A stretch of DNA of 64,000 nucleotides, taken from the NCBI RefSeq assembly GCF_029637605.1, contig NZ_CP121261.1:3348001-3412000 (forward strand), read 5' to 3'. This DNA is from Achromobacter spanius (GTDB lineage Bacteria; Pseudomonadota; Gammaproteobacteria; Burkholderiales; Burkholderiaceae_B). Below the pieces are notes generated by a model that saw only the letters and a list, made by a program, of their open reading frames with translations, was not told the origin of the DNA and ran no database searches. Position numbers and translations under genes: made by a program. This document shows, one piece after another, positions 16,251 through 24,489 of the stretch. Numbering within the stretch: position 1 is the first letter of the stretch; the number at the start of each line of letters is the position of its first letter.

Positions 16251-17423
16251 CTAGTACGACTTCGGCAGGCCCAGCACTTTTTCTGCGATGTAGCAAAGAA
16301 TCAATTGCGGCGACACAGGCGCAATGCGGGGCAGCATGGCCTCGCGAAAGTAGCGCTCAACGTGATACTCCTTGGCGTATCCCATGCCGCCGTGCGTCAG
16401 CACCGCGGTCTCGCAACTCCGAAAACCCGCTTCGGCGCAAAAGAACTTGGCGGCGTTAGCCTCGGCGCCGCATGGCATGCCCTGGTCATACATCCACGCG
16501 GCGCGGCGATACAGCAGTTCGGCCGCCTCCAGTTCTACCCAGCGTTCAGCCAGCGGATGCTGCACACCCTGGTTCTGGCCGATCGGCCGGTCAAAGACCA
16601 CGCGTTCGCCCGCGTAGGCCGCCGCACGGCGCAGGCCCGCGCGGCCCAGCCCGGTCGCCTCGGCGGCCAGCAAAACGCGTTCAGGGTTCAGCCCGTGCAA
16701 GATGTACGAGAAGCCCTGCCCCTCTTCGCCGATGCGATCCTCGACCGGCACCTCGAGCCCATCGATGAACAGCTCGTTGGAGTCCACAGCCTTGCGGCCC
16801 AGTTTTTCGATCTCGCGTACGGTGACGCGGCTGCGGTCCAGGTCGGTATAGAACAGGCTGAGCCCCTGCGTCGGGCCGGTCACCTGTTCCAGTGGCGTGG
16901 TACGCGCCAGCAACAGGATCTTCGTGGCCACCTGAGCCGTCGATATCCAGATCTTCTGCCCATTCACCACATAGCGGTCGCCGTGCCGCACGGCCTGCGT
17001 GCGCAGCTTCAGCGTATTCAACCCCGTGTTGGGCTCGGTCACTCCAAAGCAGGCCTTGTGTTCGCCGCTGATGATCGGCGGCAGCCAGCGCGCCCGCTGT
17101 GCGTCGCTGCCATGCACCACCACCGGATGCAGGCCAAACACATTCATATGGACGGACGAAGCGCCCGCCATGCCCGCGCCGGACGCCGCCACCGCCTCCA
17201 TCATCAGTGCGGCTTCCAGGATGCCCAGTCCCGCGCCGCCGTACTCCGTAGGCATCGCCACGCCCAGCCACCCGGCATCGGCCATGGCCCGGTAGAAATC
17301 CTCGGGAAACCCGCCTTCTTTGTCCTTTCGGGTCCAGTACTCATCGTCAAACCCCGCGCACAGATCCTGCACGGCGCGGCGGATGGCGGTCTGTTCTTCA
17401 CTCAGCGCGAAATCCATGGGCAA
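16251..17423 (-). CDS. Acyl-CoA dehydrogenase
   Basis: 390 residues, typical. The N-terminal helical domain (FALSEEQTAIRRAVQDLCAG), the middle beta domain (CFGVTEPNTGLNTLKLRTQA; YVVNGQKIWISTAQVATKIL) and the C-terminal FAD-binding helices (LTHGGMGYAKEYHVERYFRE) are all present. The segment where classical enzymes have the catalytic Glu (usually in YEGTS-like context) reads LPRIAPVSPQLILCYIAEK, so the catalytic base lies elsewhere or the substrate is unusual. It makes an alpha,beta double bond in an acyl-CoA with electrons going to ETF. It is flanked by BKACE and MaoC genes in the same orientation. Confidence 0.92.
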   Translation of the reverse strand: MPMDFALSEEQTAIRRAVQDLCAGFDDEYWTRKDKEGGFPEDFYRAMADAGWLGVAMPTEYGGAGLGILEAALMMEAVAASGAGMAGASSVHMNVFGLHPVVVHGSDAQRARWLPPIISGEHKACFGVTEPNTGLNTLKLRTQAVRHGDRYVVNGQKIWISTAQVATKILLLARTTPLEQVTGPTQGLSLFYTDLDRSRVTVREIEKLGRKAVDSNELFIDGLEVPVEDRIGEEGQGFSYILHGLNPERVLLAAEATGLGRAGLRRAAAYAGERVVFDRPIGQNQGVQHPLAERWVELEAAELLYRRAAWMYDQGMPCGAEANAAKFFCAEAGFRSCETAVLTHGGMGYAKEYHVERYFREAMLPRIAPVSPQLILCYIAEKVLGLPKSY

Positions 17424-17465
17424 CCTTATCGGGTGGGAAATTCGGCAATGGCGGATTGGCCGCGC

Positions 17466-17933
17466 TTAGCCACGCTGGATAGCGGGTTGGCGCAGCATCA
17501 ACGCGACGCGTCGGCAACTTGCCACCAATTCGTCGCGCTGGTTGTAGGCGCGGTGGTCGAACACGACGATGCCGTTCTGCGGACGCGAACGGCTTTCACG
17601 CAGCTCCAGCACCTGCGATTCCACGCGTAGCGTATCGCCGGCAAAAACCGGGTTTGGAAAGCGCACCTCGTCCCAGCCCAGATTGCCTACGGTGGTGCCC
17701 AGGGTGGTGTCGCCCACCGAAATGCCCACCATCAGGCCCAGCGTGAACGCGCTATTGACCAAAGGACGGCCGAACTCGGTCGTCTTGGCATATTCCGCGT
17801 CCAGATGGATGGCCGCGGGATTCAGTGTCATGGTGGTGAACAGGACGTTATCGGTCTCGGTGACCGTACGCCGCACGTCGTGCGTAAATCGTTGCCCGAC
17901 TTGGAATTGCTCGAAATACAACCCGGCCATCAT
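17466..17933 (-). CDS. MaoC-like acyl-CoA hydratase
   Basis: 155 residues from the ATG at 17933, 5 nt after GGAGA; a second Met follows immediately, and the longer start at 18029 lies across the operator and is rejected. [20 protein letters not shown], then [20 protein letters not shown] and [13 protein letters not shown], is the hot-dog fold of MaoC proteins, close to those paired with CitE-like lyases (mesaconyl- or itaconyl-CoA-hydratase-like, and the Mycobacterium Rv2498c-Rv2500c trio). It is the first gene of the minus-strand cluster and is divergent from the oxidoreductase-MarR pair. Confidence 0.88.
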   Translation of the reverse strand: MMAGLYFEQFQVGQRFTHDVRRTVTETDNVLFTTMTLNPAAIHLDAEYAKTTEFGRPLVNSAFTLGLMVGISVGDTTLGTTVGNLGWDEVRFPNPVFAGDTLRVESQVLELRESRSRPQNGIVVFDHRAYNQRDELVASCRRVALMLRQPAIQRG

Positions 17934-18012
17934 CGTCTCCTGTTGCGCATGCGGGATGGTTCCCGTCTGGTGCGTGGATATCCGTGCACGTTGCGCTAAA
18001 ATGAACGCTAAC

Positions 18013-18036
18013 ATACTGTATGCATCCATACAATAT
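18013..18036. promoter_or_regulatory. Strong palindromic operator in the MarR-controlled divergent promoter region
   Basis: ATACTGTATG-CATC-CATACAATAT: two 10-bp arms match as inverted repeats at nine of ten positions, with a 4-bp spacer. Size and symmetry fit a MarR dimer site. It sits 27 bp before the oxidoreductase start and 80 bp before the divergent MaoC start, so one protein could control both operons. The MarR gene two positions away is the natural candidate. Confidence 0.6.
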
Positions 18037-18062
18037 CAGGAACAACCCCTAAGGAGACACCC

Positions 18063-19085
18063 ATGCAGCGCGGAAAACAGGTCAATCGGCAGGTCGTACT
18101 GAAGGAACGGCCGCTGGGCATCCCCCAGGCCTCGCACTTCGCGCTGCACGACGCAGCCATCCCCGAACCCAAGGAGGGCGAGATCCTGGTCCGCAACTTG
18201 TTCCTGTCGGTCGAACCGGCCATGCGTGGCTGGGTCAACGCCGCGGCCAACTACTCCGACCCCGTGGCCATCGGCGAAGTCATGCGCGCCTTTGCAGCGG
18301 GCCGCGTCATCGCGTCGCGGCATCCAGGCTACGCCGAAGGCGACCTCGTCATGGGTATGCTGGGCTGGCAGGACTACGCCGTCACCGACGGTCGCGCCAT
18401 TCGCCGCAAAGTCCGTGAAACCGATCTGCCCCTGTCGCTGTCGCTGGGCGTCTTGGGCATCAACGGCGTCACCGCCTACTTCGCGCTGAACGCCTGCGGC
18501 GACCCCAAACAAGGCGACACCGTCGTGGTGTCGACGGCGGCGGGGGCAGTGGGTTCGGTGGCCGGACAGCTGGCCCGCCACCTGGGCTGCCGCGCTGTGG
18601 GCATTGCCGGTGGCGCGGACAAGACTCGGCTGTGCGTGGAGGAATTCGGCTACGACGCCGCCTTGGACTACCATTCGCCCCAGATGGCCGAGGGCCTGGC
18701 CACCGCCTGCCCCGACGGCGTGGACGTGTACTTTGACAACACGTCGGGTCGCATCAGCGATACCGTCATCCCGCTGATCAATCGGCATGCCCGCATCGTC
18801 GTCTGCGGCACCGCATCGGTCGCCAGTTGGGATCCGTGGCCCACCGGCCCGCGCATCGAACGTCATCTGCTGAACAAGGCGGCGCGCATGCAGGGGTTTC
18901 TAGTGTGGGACTACGAGCACCGTTACGAGGAAGCCATCGACGTGCTGGCGCCCTTGGTGCGGCAAGGCAAACTACGGTATCGCGAAGAGATCCTGGACGG
19001 CATCGAAGCCGCGCCTGGATCAATCGCCGATCTGTACCAGGGCAAGAACATGGGCAAGCGGCTGATTCGGCTGGAGGATGAGTGA
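18063..19085 (+). CDS. NADPH-dependent medium-chain oxidoreductase (CurA/leukotriene-B4-dehydrogenase type)
   Basis: 340 residues; ATG at 18063 preceded by AAGGAGA. VNRQVVLKERPLGIPQASHF, FLSVEPAMRGWVN and VMGMLGWQDYAV match the zinc-free branch of medium-chain dehydrogenases that reduce double bonds of alpha,beta-unsaturated ketones using NADPH. The nucleotide-binding site is VVVSTAAGAVGSVAGQLARH, and the C-terminus carries FLVWDYEHRYEEA and GIEAAPGSIADLYQGKNMGK. It is divergent from the acyl-CoA cluster and directly followed by a marR gene. It probably detoxifies or reduces an enone-type intermediate, though the substrate is unknown. Confidence 0.92.
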   Translation: MQRGKQVNRQVVLKERPLGIPQASHFALHDAAIPEPKEGEILVRNLFLSVEPAMRGWVNAAANYSDPVAIGEVMRAFAAGRVIASRHPGYAEGDLVMGMLGWQDYAVTDGRAIRRKVRETDLPLSLSLGVLGINGVTAYFALNACGDPKQGDTVVVSTAAGAVGSVAGQLARHLGCRAVGIAGGADKTRLCVEEFGYDAALDYHSPQMAEGLATACPDGVDVYFDNTSGRISDTVIPLINRHARIVVCGTASVASWDPWPTGPRIERHLLNKAARMQGFLVWDYEHRYEEAIDVLAPLVRQGKLRYREEILDGIEAAPGSIADLYQGKNMGKRLIRLEDE

Positions 19086-19553
19086 ATGACAACAAAGATG
19101 GCGGCAGGCGGCGAGAACTGGGACCAGCGGCTGGGCTTTCTGATGCACGACGTCTCGCGGCTGCGCCGCAAGGTGTTCGATGAAGTCATGAAACCCGAGG
19201 GCATCACGCGGTCGCAGTGGTGGGTCATGGCGCACCTGTCGCGCCATGACGGCATGTCGCAGAGCGACTTGGCCGACGTGCTTGATCTAGGGCGCGCCGC
19301 GTTGGGCGGCCTGGTGGATCGGCTGGAGTCGCTGGGCTTTGTGCGCCGCGGCGCCGACGGCCAGGACCGCCGCACCAAGCTTGTGCTGCTGACCCCCGAG
19401 GGCCGCACCATGATTGAACGCATGCGCGTCAAAAGCGATGTCATGAGCGAAGCCATCCTGCAAGGGCTCAGCGTCGAACAGCGCCATCAACTCGCCGACA
19501 TGCTGGGGCTGGTCAAGCGCAACCTGCTGGAGTTCGACATCACTCAGCTCTGA
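19086..19553 (+). CDS. MarR-family transcriptional regulator
   Basis: 155 residues; its ATG follows the stop of the oxidoreductase gene without a gap, implying coupled translation. The winged helix-turn-helix is clear: ITRSQWWVMAHLSRHDGMSQ, SDLADVLDLGRAALGGLVDR, LESLGFVRRGADGQDRRTKL. Flanking helices form the dimer interface. MarR proteins are usually repressors released by small aromatic or acyl ligands. The most likely target is the palindrome at 18013-18036, so the regulator would control its own operon and the divergent acyl-CoA cluster. Confidence 0.93.
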   Translation: MTTKMAAGGENWDQRLGFLMHDVSRLRRKVFDEVMKPEGITRSQWWVMAHLSRHDGMSQSDLADVLDLGRAALGGLVDRLESLGFVRRGADGQDRRTKLVLLTPEGRTMIERMRVKSDVMSEAILQGLSVEQRHQLADMLGLVKRNLLEFDITQL

Positions 19554-19740
19554 CCCGCCGGTCCGCTCGAGAGGTTCATCCACGCTGGAACGCGAACGCT
19601 GGAGAAATCAGAAAAGCGGAGTGAATCAAAAAAGGCTGTGGCCCAACGACAGCTGTCGGCCGATTCTGTTGAAAAACTCGCGGCCGTCTCCGTCGTCTGG
19701 CAGAATTTGCAAAGCGCCAACGAGTTCGGAGAGCACCGAC

Positions 19741-20148
19741 ATGATGGGCCATCAAGCGAGCGGGCAAGAGCGGTTGTTCTACGCTTTCAACCTTGAAGAC
19801 GTCGTTCCGCCGACCCATCTTCTTAGAGCCATCGATCGCTGTCTGGATCTGAAGGAACTCCACCAACACCTGGCGAAGCACTACAGCCATACGGGCCGTC
19901 CGTCCATTGACCCCGAACTTATGATCCGTATGCTGATCGTTGGGTATTGCTACGGCATCCGCTCCGAGCGTCGTCTGTGCGAAGAGGTTCAACTGAATCT
20001 TGCATATCGATGGTTCTGTCGTCTCGGCCTCGAGGATGCAGTGCCCGATCACTCGACCTTCTCCAAGAACCGTGCCACTTTATTGAGACCCACTCCGCGG
20101 TGGCCAACTGGTCGACAAAGTTCGGCAAGCCGCCAGCTTGCTCAGTGA
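19741..20148 (+). pseudogene. Truncated IS1182/IS5-type transposase
   Basis: The frame starts MMGHQASGQERLFYAFNLED and continues VVPPTHLLRAIDRCLDLKEL, PSIDPELMIRMLIVGYCYGI and LAYRWFCRLGLEDAVPDHST, the N-terminal DUF772-type part of DDE transposases. Similarity stops at about 20073 (FSKNR), after which the sequence no longer reads as a transposase; the catalytic domain is missing. Upstream (about 19650-19690) GCTGTCGGCCGATTCTGTTG looks like the left end of such an element. The rest was deleted or replaced, leaving a non-functional remnant inside the catabolic block. Confidence 0.8.
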
Positions 20149-20182
20149 TGCTCAAAAAGAAGCTGCGCGAGGGGCCGTGTAG

Positions 20183-20560
20183 GTGCGAGGCCCACTTAGA
20201 CTTTCTACGTCGGCGGTGATGGGCCACCGATGGCTGAGCGCCCTGGTCGCAGAATTTGCGATCAACCATCCGCAGGTCGCTCTCGAAGTTGAGTACAGCG
20301 ACCGCATCGCCGACATCGTGGCTGAGCGTTTCGACGCAGCAATTTAGATTGGGGAGCTTGCCGACAGTCGCTTGGTTGCGACCAAGCTGTGCAATCACTT
20401 CAGAGTGCTTTGCGCTTCGCCCGCCTATCTCGACCGATATGGCGCGCCCCGCAACCCCGAGGATTTGGTTAACCACAACTGCCTGGGCTTTACAGGCCTT
20501 CTGTCCTATCCCGAATGGGAGCTGACGCCAACTGACGTCCGGCCCCGGACTGCTGGCGTT
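20183..20560 (+). pseudogene. LysR effector-domain fragment with in-frame stop
   Basis: The frame from 20183 reads VRGPLRLSTSAVMGHRWLSA, then EFAINHPQVALEVEYSDRIA and VAERFDAAI, followed by a TAG at 20345 and on to IGELADSRLVATKLCNHFRV and LCASPAYLDRYGAPRNPEDL. This is the central effector domain of a CrgA-like LysR regulator. The DNA-binding part is missing and the stop interrupts the conserved DVAIRIGEL-type segment. From 20561 to 20892 nothing recognisable is seen. The stretch is decayed DNA between two functional gene clusters. Confidence 0.8.
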
Positions 20561-20892
20561 CGGCAACGAGCGGATAGCCCCAGGTGCGAGTCAGCGGCTC
20601 CAATACCCCCAATGACACCAAAGCGTTATTGACGGCGGCGTTGATGCCCCAAGCAATATGTCGAAGCGAAATTCTCGCAAGTACCTTGTCAGATTTCCAC
20701 TGACCAGATACAGAAATAGAAATCTCGCGGTGCGCAGGCCGGTAACCCTCAATTAAGACGCGCGTGTGAGAGCCACGCCGCTTCCGAATATTTCTTTATA
20801 GCTTATGCATGAGCGTGGCTTTGAAGGCGATGGGACTTAAGCATGAGCTGCTTCTAACTTTCCTGCACTTTCGCATGCGTCTGCTGGTGGCG

Positions 20893-21378
20893 TTAGGGCT
20901 GCCTAGCCAGCGGCAAACTCCTTCGAAACCCGATTGGCAAGGAATGATGCGCATGTTCGCGCGCCAGACGGGCCAGCCGCTCTGCCAACTCCAGCGGAAA
21001 GGGGATTGCGCGCCTGGCGCCCAGATCGACGTGCAACGACAACTGCTCCATCGTTGCGGCCAGATAGTTTCCGCTCGTTTGCCATAGCTCCAGCAGGCAA
21101 AGCAGACGTTTGTCGTCCGCCTCCAGGACCCTTGCGCATAAGCGTAGCGGATCGCCGACAACCACCTCCCGCAGGTAGTTCACGTCGATGCGTATCGTAT
21201 AGATGCCGCAATATGACTCCGCGGTGTAGTCCAGCCCGACGCCGAAAGCCTTCAGCAATTCAAAGCCGTGACGGTCGAATACCCCGACGTAGTGCGCGGC
21301 GTTCATGTGGCCATATTCGTCGATCCACTGCGGGTCAACGGTCAGATCAAGCGTGGGTAGTGTGGTCATAAGCTTCAT
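20893..21378 (-). CDS. Hot-dog fold acyl-CoA thioesterase (4-hydroxybenzoyl-CoA thioesterase type)
   Basis: 161 residues from the ATG at 21378, which overlaps the stop of the upstream LysR gene (ATGA); a Met at 21369 is an alternative. VDPQWIDEYGHMNAAHYVGV carries the typical Asp/His region of the 4HBT subfamily, and IYTIRIDVNYLREVVVGDPL is the core strand. It hydrolyses a thioester of CoA, probably releasing a pathway acid or relieving CoA trapping. Its coupling to the LysR gene, itself divergent from the thiolase-like operon, suggests it serves the same pathway. Confidence 0.85.
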   Translation of the reverse strand: MKLMTTLPTLDLTVDPQWIDEYGHMNAAHYVGVFDRHGFELLKAFGVGLDYTAESYCGIYTIRIDVNYLREVVVGDPLRLCARVLEADDKRLLCLLELWQTSGNYLAATMEQLSLHVDLGARRAIPFPLELAERLARLAREHAHHSLPIGFRRSLPLARQP

Positions 21379-22262
21379 GCAAGGGTTTCGGTGAGCCATT
21401 GCCTGACGGCGGCAATGGCGGAATCGTTCCATTTGTGTTCCGGCGCGACGAAGTAATAGCCCCCCATCTGCACCGAGATATTCGGCAGGATCTCCACCAG
21501 ATCGCCGCGGGCGATCCTGTCATTGGCAAGCAGCTCGCTCACGAGCGCCACGCCCTGCCCCAATTGCGCGGCCTCCATCGTCAGGTGCCCATGCCATAAC
21601 CTGGGCCCGCGAAGGATGGGCAACTGCGAAACGCCGACGGCGCGCAGCCATTGCTCCCATTGGTCAGTCGATTGTTCGTGCAGCAACGGCACCGTCACGA
21701 GGTCCTGCGGGTTGTCAACCTCGGGAAAGCGATCGCGAAACGTCGGGCTGCAAACCGCCAGGATGCGGGGCCTTGCGAACATCTCGGCACGCAAACCTTC
21801 ACCAATCAAAGGCTGCTTCAGATAAATGATTTCGGCATCGGCCTCGTCCTTGCTGAAGTCGGGCCGCGCGGTGGTCGGCTGGAGGATCAATTCCTTTCCG
21901 TCCAACCGGCTCTCGAGTTCCGGCAAACGCATCAGAAGGCGGCGCGAGGCAAGCCCGGCCATACAGCAGACGTGTATGGCGTCGCCCCGGCCATGGACGA
22001 GTTCGCCGCAGGCGTCGGCAATGAGGTCGAGCGCGCGTTGCGTCTTCGCGGCAAATCTCTCGCCTTCACGCGTCAAGATCAGACCGCGGCCATCCTTTCT
22101 GACCAATTCGGTTCCGACCGCTTCCTCCAGGTTCTGGATATGGCGCGACACCACGGTATGGGAGATGGCCAGCGTATCGGCCGCTGCACGGATGCTGCCA
22201 CTGCGACTGAACGCATCAAATGCACGGACGGCGATCAATGGCGGCAGGCGTCGATAGCTCAT
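21375..22262 (-). CDS. LysR-family regulator (GcvA-like)
   Basis: 295 residues. RRLPPLIAVRAFDAFSRSGS and AADTLAISHTVVSRHIQNLE define the DNA-binding domain, with GTELVRKDGRGLILTREGER the wing. The effector domain follows (IHVCCMAGLASRRLLMRLPE; EQWLRAVGVSQLPILRGPRL). The RAFDAFSRSGS-to-TVVSRHI arrangement is typical of the GcvA branch. It is divergent from the thiolase-like operon starting at 22483, its likely target, and coupled to a downstream thioesterase. The 220-bp gap between the divergent starts shows no single dominant palindrome. Confidence 0.92.
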   Translation of the reverse strand: MSYRRLPPLIAVRAFDAFSRSGSIRAAADTLAISHTVVSRHIQNLEEAVGTELVRKDGRGLILTREGERFAAKTQRALDLIADACGELVHGRGDAIHVCCMAGLASRRLLMRLPELESRLDGKELILQPTTARPDFSKDEADAEIIYLKQPLIGEGLRAEMFARPRILAVCSPTFRDRFPEVDNPQDLVTVPLLHEQSTDQWEQWLRAVGVSQLPILRGPRLWHGHLTMEAAQLGQGVALVSELLANDRIARGDLVEILPNISVQMGGYYFVAPEHKWNDSAIAAVRQWLTETLA

Positions 22263-22482
22263 TTCGAATCTCGGGTACCGGGAAAGCCTTATATACAGCC
22301 ATTTCGCGCTGCTTCCTCACAATAGGTGTTATCCCCTAAAAATAAAAGGTCCACATATCGTGTTCATAAGAAGCACCAATTCGTGATCTGCAAACTGCTT
22401 GTTGGCCTGTTTGGATTCCGCCATTCTTGCCGCCATGCGAGGTCCCGTTCGAGACCACCAAAATCACCTATCGGGGGAAGTC

Positions 22483-23646
22483 ATGAGCATTTCCGGTCGG
22501 ACAGCCATCGTTGGCGTGTACGAATCTGCCCGGCGCGATGCGCCTCAGGTCCATCCGTATCAGCTCCAGATGGAATGCGTCCTGGGCGCGTTGGCGGACG
22601 CCGGGCTGGAACTGGCCGATGTCGACGGACTCTGCGTGGCATCGGGGGACTGGGCGGAAGGCGGCGGCGTGAACAGCGTTACCGAATTTGCCGAATACGC
22701 CGGATTGCGTCCCACCTGGTTCAACAGCACGGACGTCGGCGGGTGCTCTTACATCGTGCATGCCGGTCACGCCGCAGCGGCGATCGCGGCGGGCCTGGCT
22801 CAGGTCGTGGTGATCAGCTATGCGGCGACGCCGCGATGGTGGCCGCTCACCACCCCCTCGTTCGACCCCTTCGTCTTGCCCGCCGGACCGGGCCAGTATG
22901 AACTGCCCTATGGTCCGACGCTGATCTCCGCTTACGCGCTATATGCGCGCCGGCACATGCACCTTTACGGCACCACGCCAGACCAACTGGCAAGCGTGGC
23001 AGTCACTTTTCGGTCCCACGCCTCGGCCAATCCCGATGCCAGGCTGCGCACCCCGATTACCGTGGAAGACGTTCTGGCCTCCCCGATGATCGCCGACCCG
23101 CTGCATCGCCTGGACTGCTGCGTTGTGACCGATGGCGGCGGCGCGGTGGTGATGACCAGCGCCGAGCGCGCCCGCGATCTCCGGCGAAAGCCCGTCCTGC
23201 TGTCGGGATTTGGCGCCGCGACCGTGCGCACGCAGCTCAGTCAGATCGATACTGACCTGAAGACGCCCGCGGCGTTGTCCGGCCCAGCGGCGTTCGCCAT
23301 GGCGAACATGAAGCCAAGCGACATCGACGTCGCGCAACTCTATGACGCGTTCACCATCACCCCTCTTCTCGCGCTGGAGGACCTGGGGTTCTGCCAGCGC
23401 GGCGAAAGCGGCGCCTTCGCCGAAGCCGGTCAGTTGACGCTGGGCGGCGCCCTGCCCTGCAACACGGATGGCGGGGGCCTTTCGTCGAATCATCCCGGCA
23501 AGCGCGGCATCTTCGCGCTGATTGAGGGCGCGCGCCAGCTTCGCGGTGAAGGGCCCGGCGTGCAGGTGCCGGATGCCCGGACCGCGCTCGTCCACGGCCT
23601 GGGGGGCACGTTCTGCGCCGCCGCGACCGCCATCCTGACCGTTTGA
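22483..23646 (+). CDS. Thiolase-superfamily protein (SCP2/Ltp2-like, DUF35 partner)
   Basis: 387 residues from the ATG at 22483, after GGGGGAAG; an upstream in-frame start at 22399 is rejected. RTAIVGVYESARRDAPQVHP, then LADAGLELADVDGLCVASGD, is the N-terminal thiolase half, and ALPCNTDGGGLSSNHPGKRG the C-terminal active-site loop. The place of the usual nucleophilic Cys reads DVGGCSYIVHAGHAAAAIAA, where by eye alignment Gly replaces Cys and the Cys is one residue later. Such proteins paired with DUF35 partners often act as retro-aldolases or thiolases on acyl-CoA side chains. The DUF35 gene follows 9 nt later. Confidence 0.85.
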   Translation: MSISGRTAIVGVYESARRDAPQVHPYQLQMECVLGALADAGLELADVDGLCVASGDWAEGGGVNSVTEFAEYAGLRPTWFNSTDVGGCSYIVHAGHAAAAIAAGLAQVVVISYAATPRWWPLTTPSFDPFVLPAGPGQYELPYGPTLISAYALYARRHMHLYGTTPDQLASVAVTFRSHASANPDARLRTPITVEDVLASPMIADPLHRLDCCVVTDGGGAVVMTSAERARDLRRKPVLLSGFGAATVRTQLSQIDTDLKTPAALSGPAAFAMANMKPSDIDVAQLYDAFTITPLLALEDLGFCQRGESGAFAEAGQLTLGGALPCNTDGGGLSSNHPGKRGIFALIEGARQLRGEGPGVQVPDARTALVHGLGGTFCAAATAILTV

Positions 23647-23655
23647 GAGACAGCC

Positions 23656-24048
23656 ATGTTCGACATCAGCCATGCTCCGGTACGCGATGCCACCAGCCAG
23701 CCGTTTTGGGACGCTGCCAATGAAGCGCGTCTCCTGATTCAGCAATGCCCTTCGACCGGCGTCTATCAGTGGTATCCCCGCGCGCACAGCGTCACGGCTC
23801 CGAAGGTTGCGCCTCGCTGGGTGCCCGCATGCGGCCGCGCCACGTTGTTCTCGTACACGATCATCCGTCGGGGCGGCGTTCAGAAGGCGCCGTACGCCTG
23901 CGTGCTGGTCGAGCTTGAAGAAGGTCCGCTCATGCTCACCCGTTGCCTCGTCCTGGAAGGCCTGCGCGTCGGCATGCCCATGCAGGTGAAGTTCGCCTCG
24001 CTGGGCGATGGCCTGAGTTTGCCCGTTTTTTCTCCCGTGGAGTCTTGA
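23656..24048 (+). CDS. DUF35 OB-fold protein, partner of the thiolase-like protein
   Basis: 130 residues. The layout is that of DUF35 (zinc-ribbon plus OB-fold): PFWDAANEARLLIQQCPSTG, then YQWYPRAHS, WVPACGRATLFSYTIIRRGG and YACVLVELEEGPLMLTRCLV. In relatives the ribbon has four Cys in two CxxC-type pairs; here only Cys31 remains of the ribbon positions, so zinc is probably not bound. DUF35 proteins form stable complexes with the thiolase-like protein encoded before them and help shape the acyl-CoA site. Stop and following start are adjacent, implying tight co-expression. Confidence 0.85.
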   Translation: MFDISHAPVRDATSQPFWDAANEARLLIQQCPSTGVYQWYPRAHSVTAPKVAPRWVPACGRATLFSYTIIRRGGVQKAPYACVLVELEEGPLMLTRCLVLEGLRVGMPMQVKFASLGDGLSLPVFSPVES

Positions 24049-24489
24049 GTGCGCGTATCCGTCGAACGCATCACAGTCGGGGAACGTTACGTTTCCTCTC
24101 GCGTCACCGTCACCGAAAGCCATATCGTGGGCTTTGCGGGATTGACCGGCGACTTCAATCCCTTGCACATGGACGAGGTTGCCGCCCGTGAGAACGGATT
24201 CGGCAGGCGCATCGCCCACGGCATGCTGGGACACTCGCTCAGCACCGGTCTGCGCTCGCCCATCGATGATTGGGACATCATCGCCTTCATGGAAACACGG
24301 CGCCGCTTTACCGCCCCGATCCTTGCCGGAGACACCGTGAATTACGAGGCCGAAGTGTCCGAGGTCCGCCCCAGCCGCAGCAAGCCGTTCGACGTGGTTC
24401 GGGTTTCCATTCGTTTGAAGAACCAGGACGGCGTCGTGGTGCAGGAAGGCGAAGACGTATTCGCGGTCGCCAACGCCGAGGAGAATTGA
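24049..24489 (+). CDS. MaoC-like (R)-enoyl-CoA hydratase domain protein
   Basis: 146 residues with a GTG start at 24049 directly after the DUF35 stop. VTESHIVGFAGLTGDFNPLH, followed by MDEVAARENGFGRRIAHGML, is the hydratase-2 motif with the catalytic Asp (GDFNPLH) and His. RRRFTAPILAGDTVNYEAEV is the typical continuation. It hydrates a trans-2-enoyl-CoA to a 3-hydroxyacyl-CoA. In order with the SDR and thiolase-like genes it would give one beta-oxidation-like round: hydration, oxidation, then cleavage. Confidence 0.9.
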   Translation: MRVSVERITVGERYVSSRVTVTESHIVGFAGLTGDFNPLHMDEVAARENGFGRRIAHGMLGHSLSTGLRSPIDDWDIIAFMETRRRFTAPILAGDTVNYEAEVSEVRPSRSKPFDVVRVSIRLKNQDGVVVQEGEDVFAVANAEEN

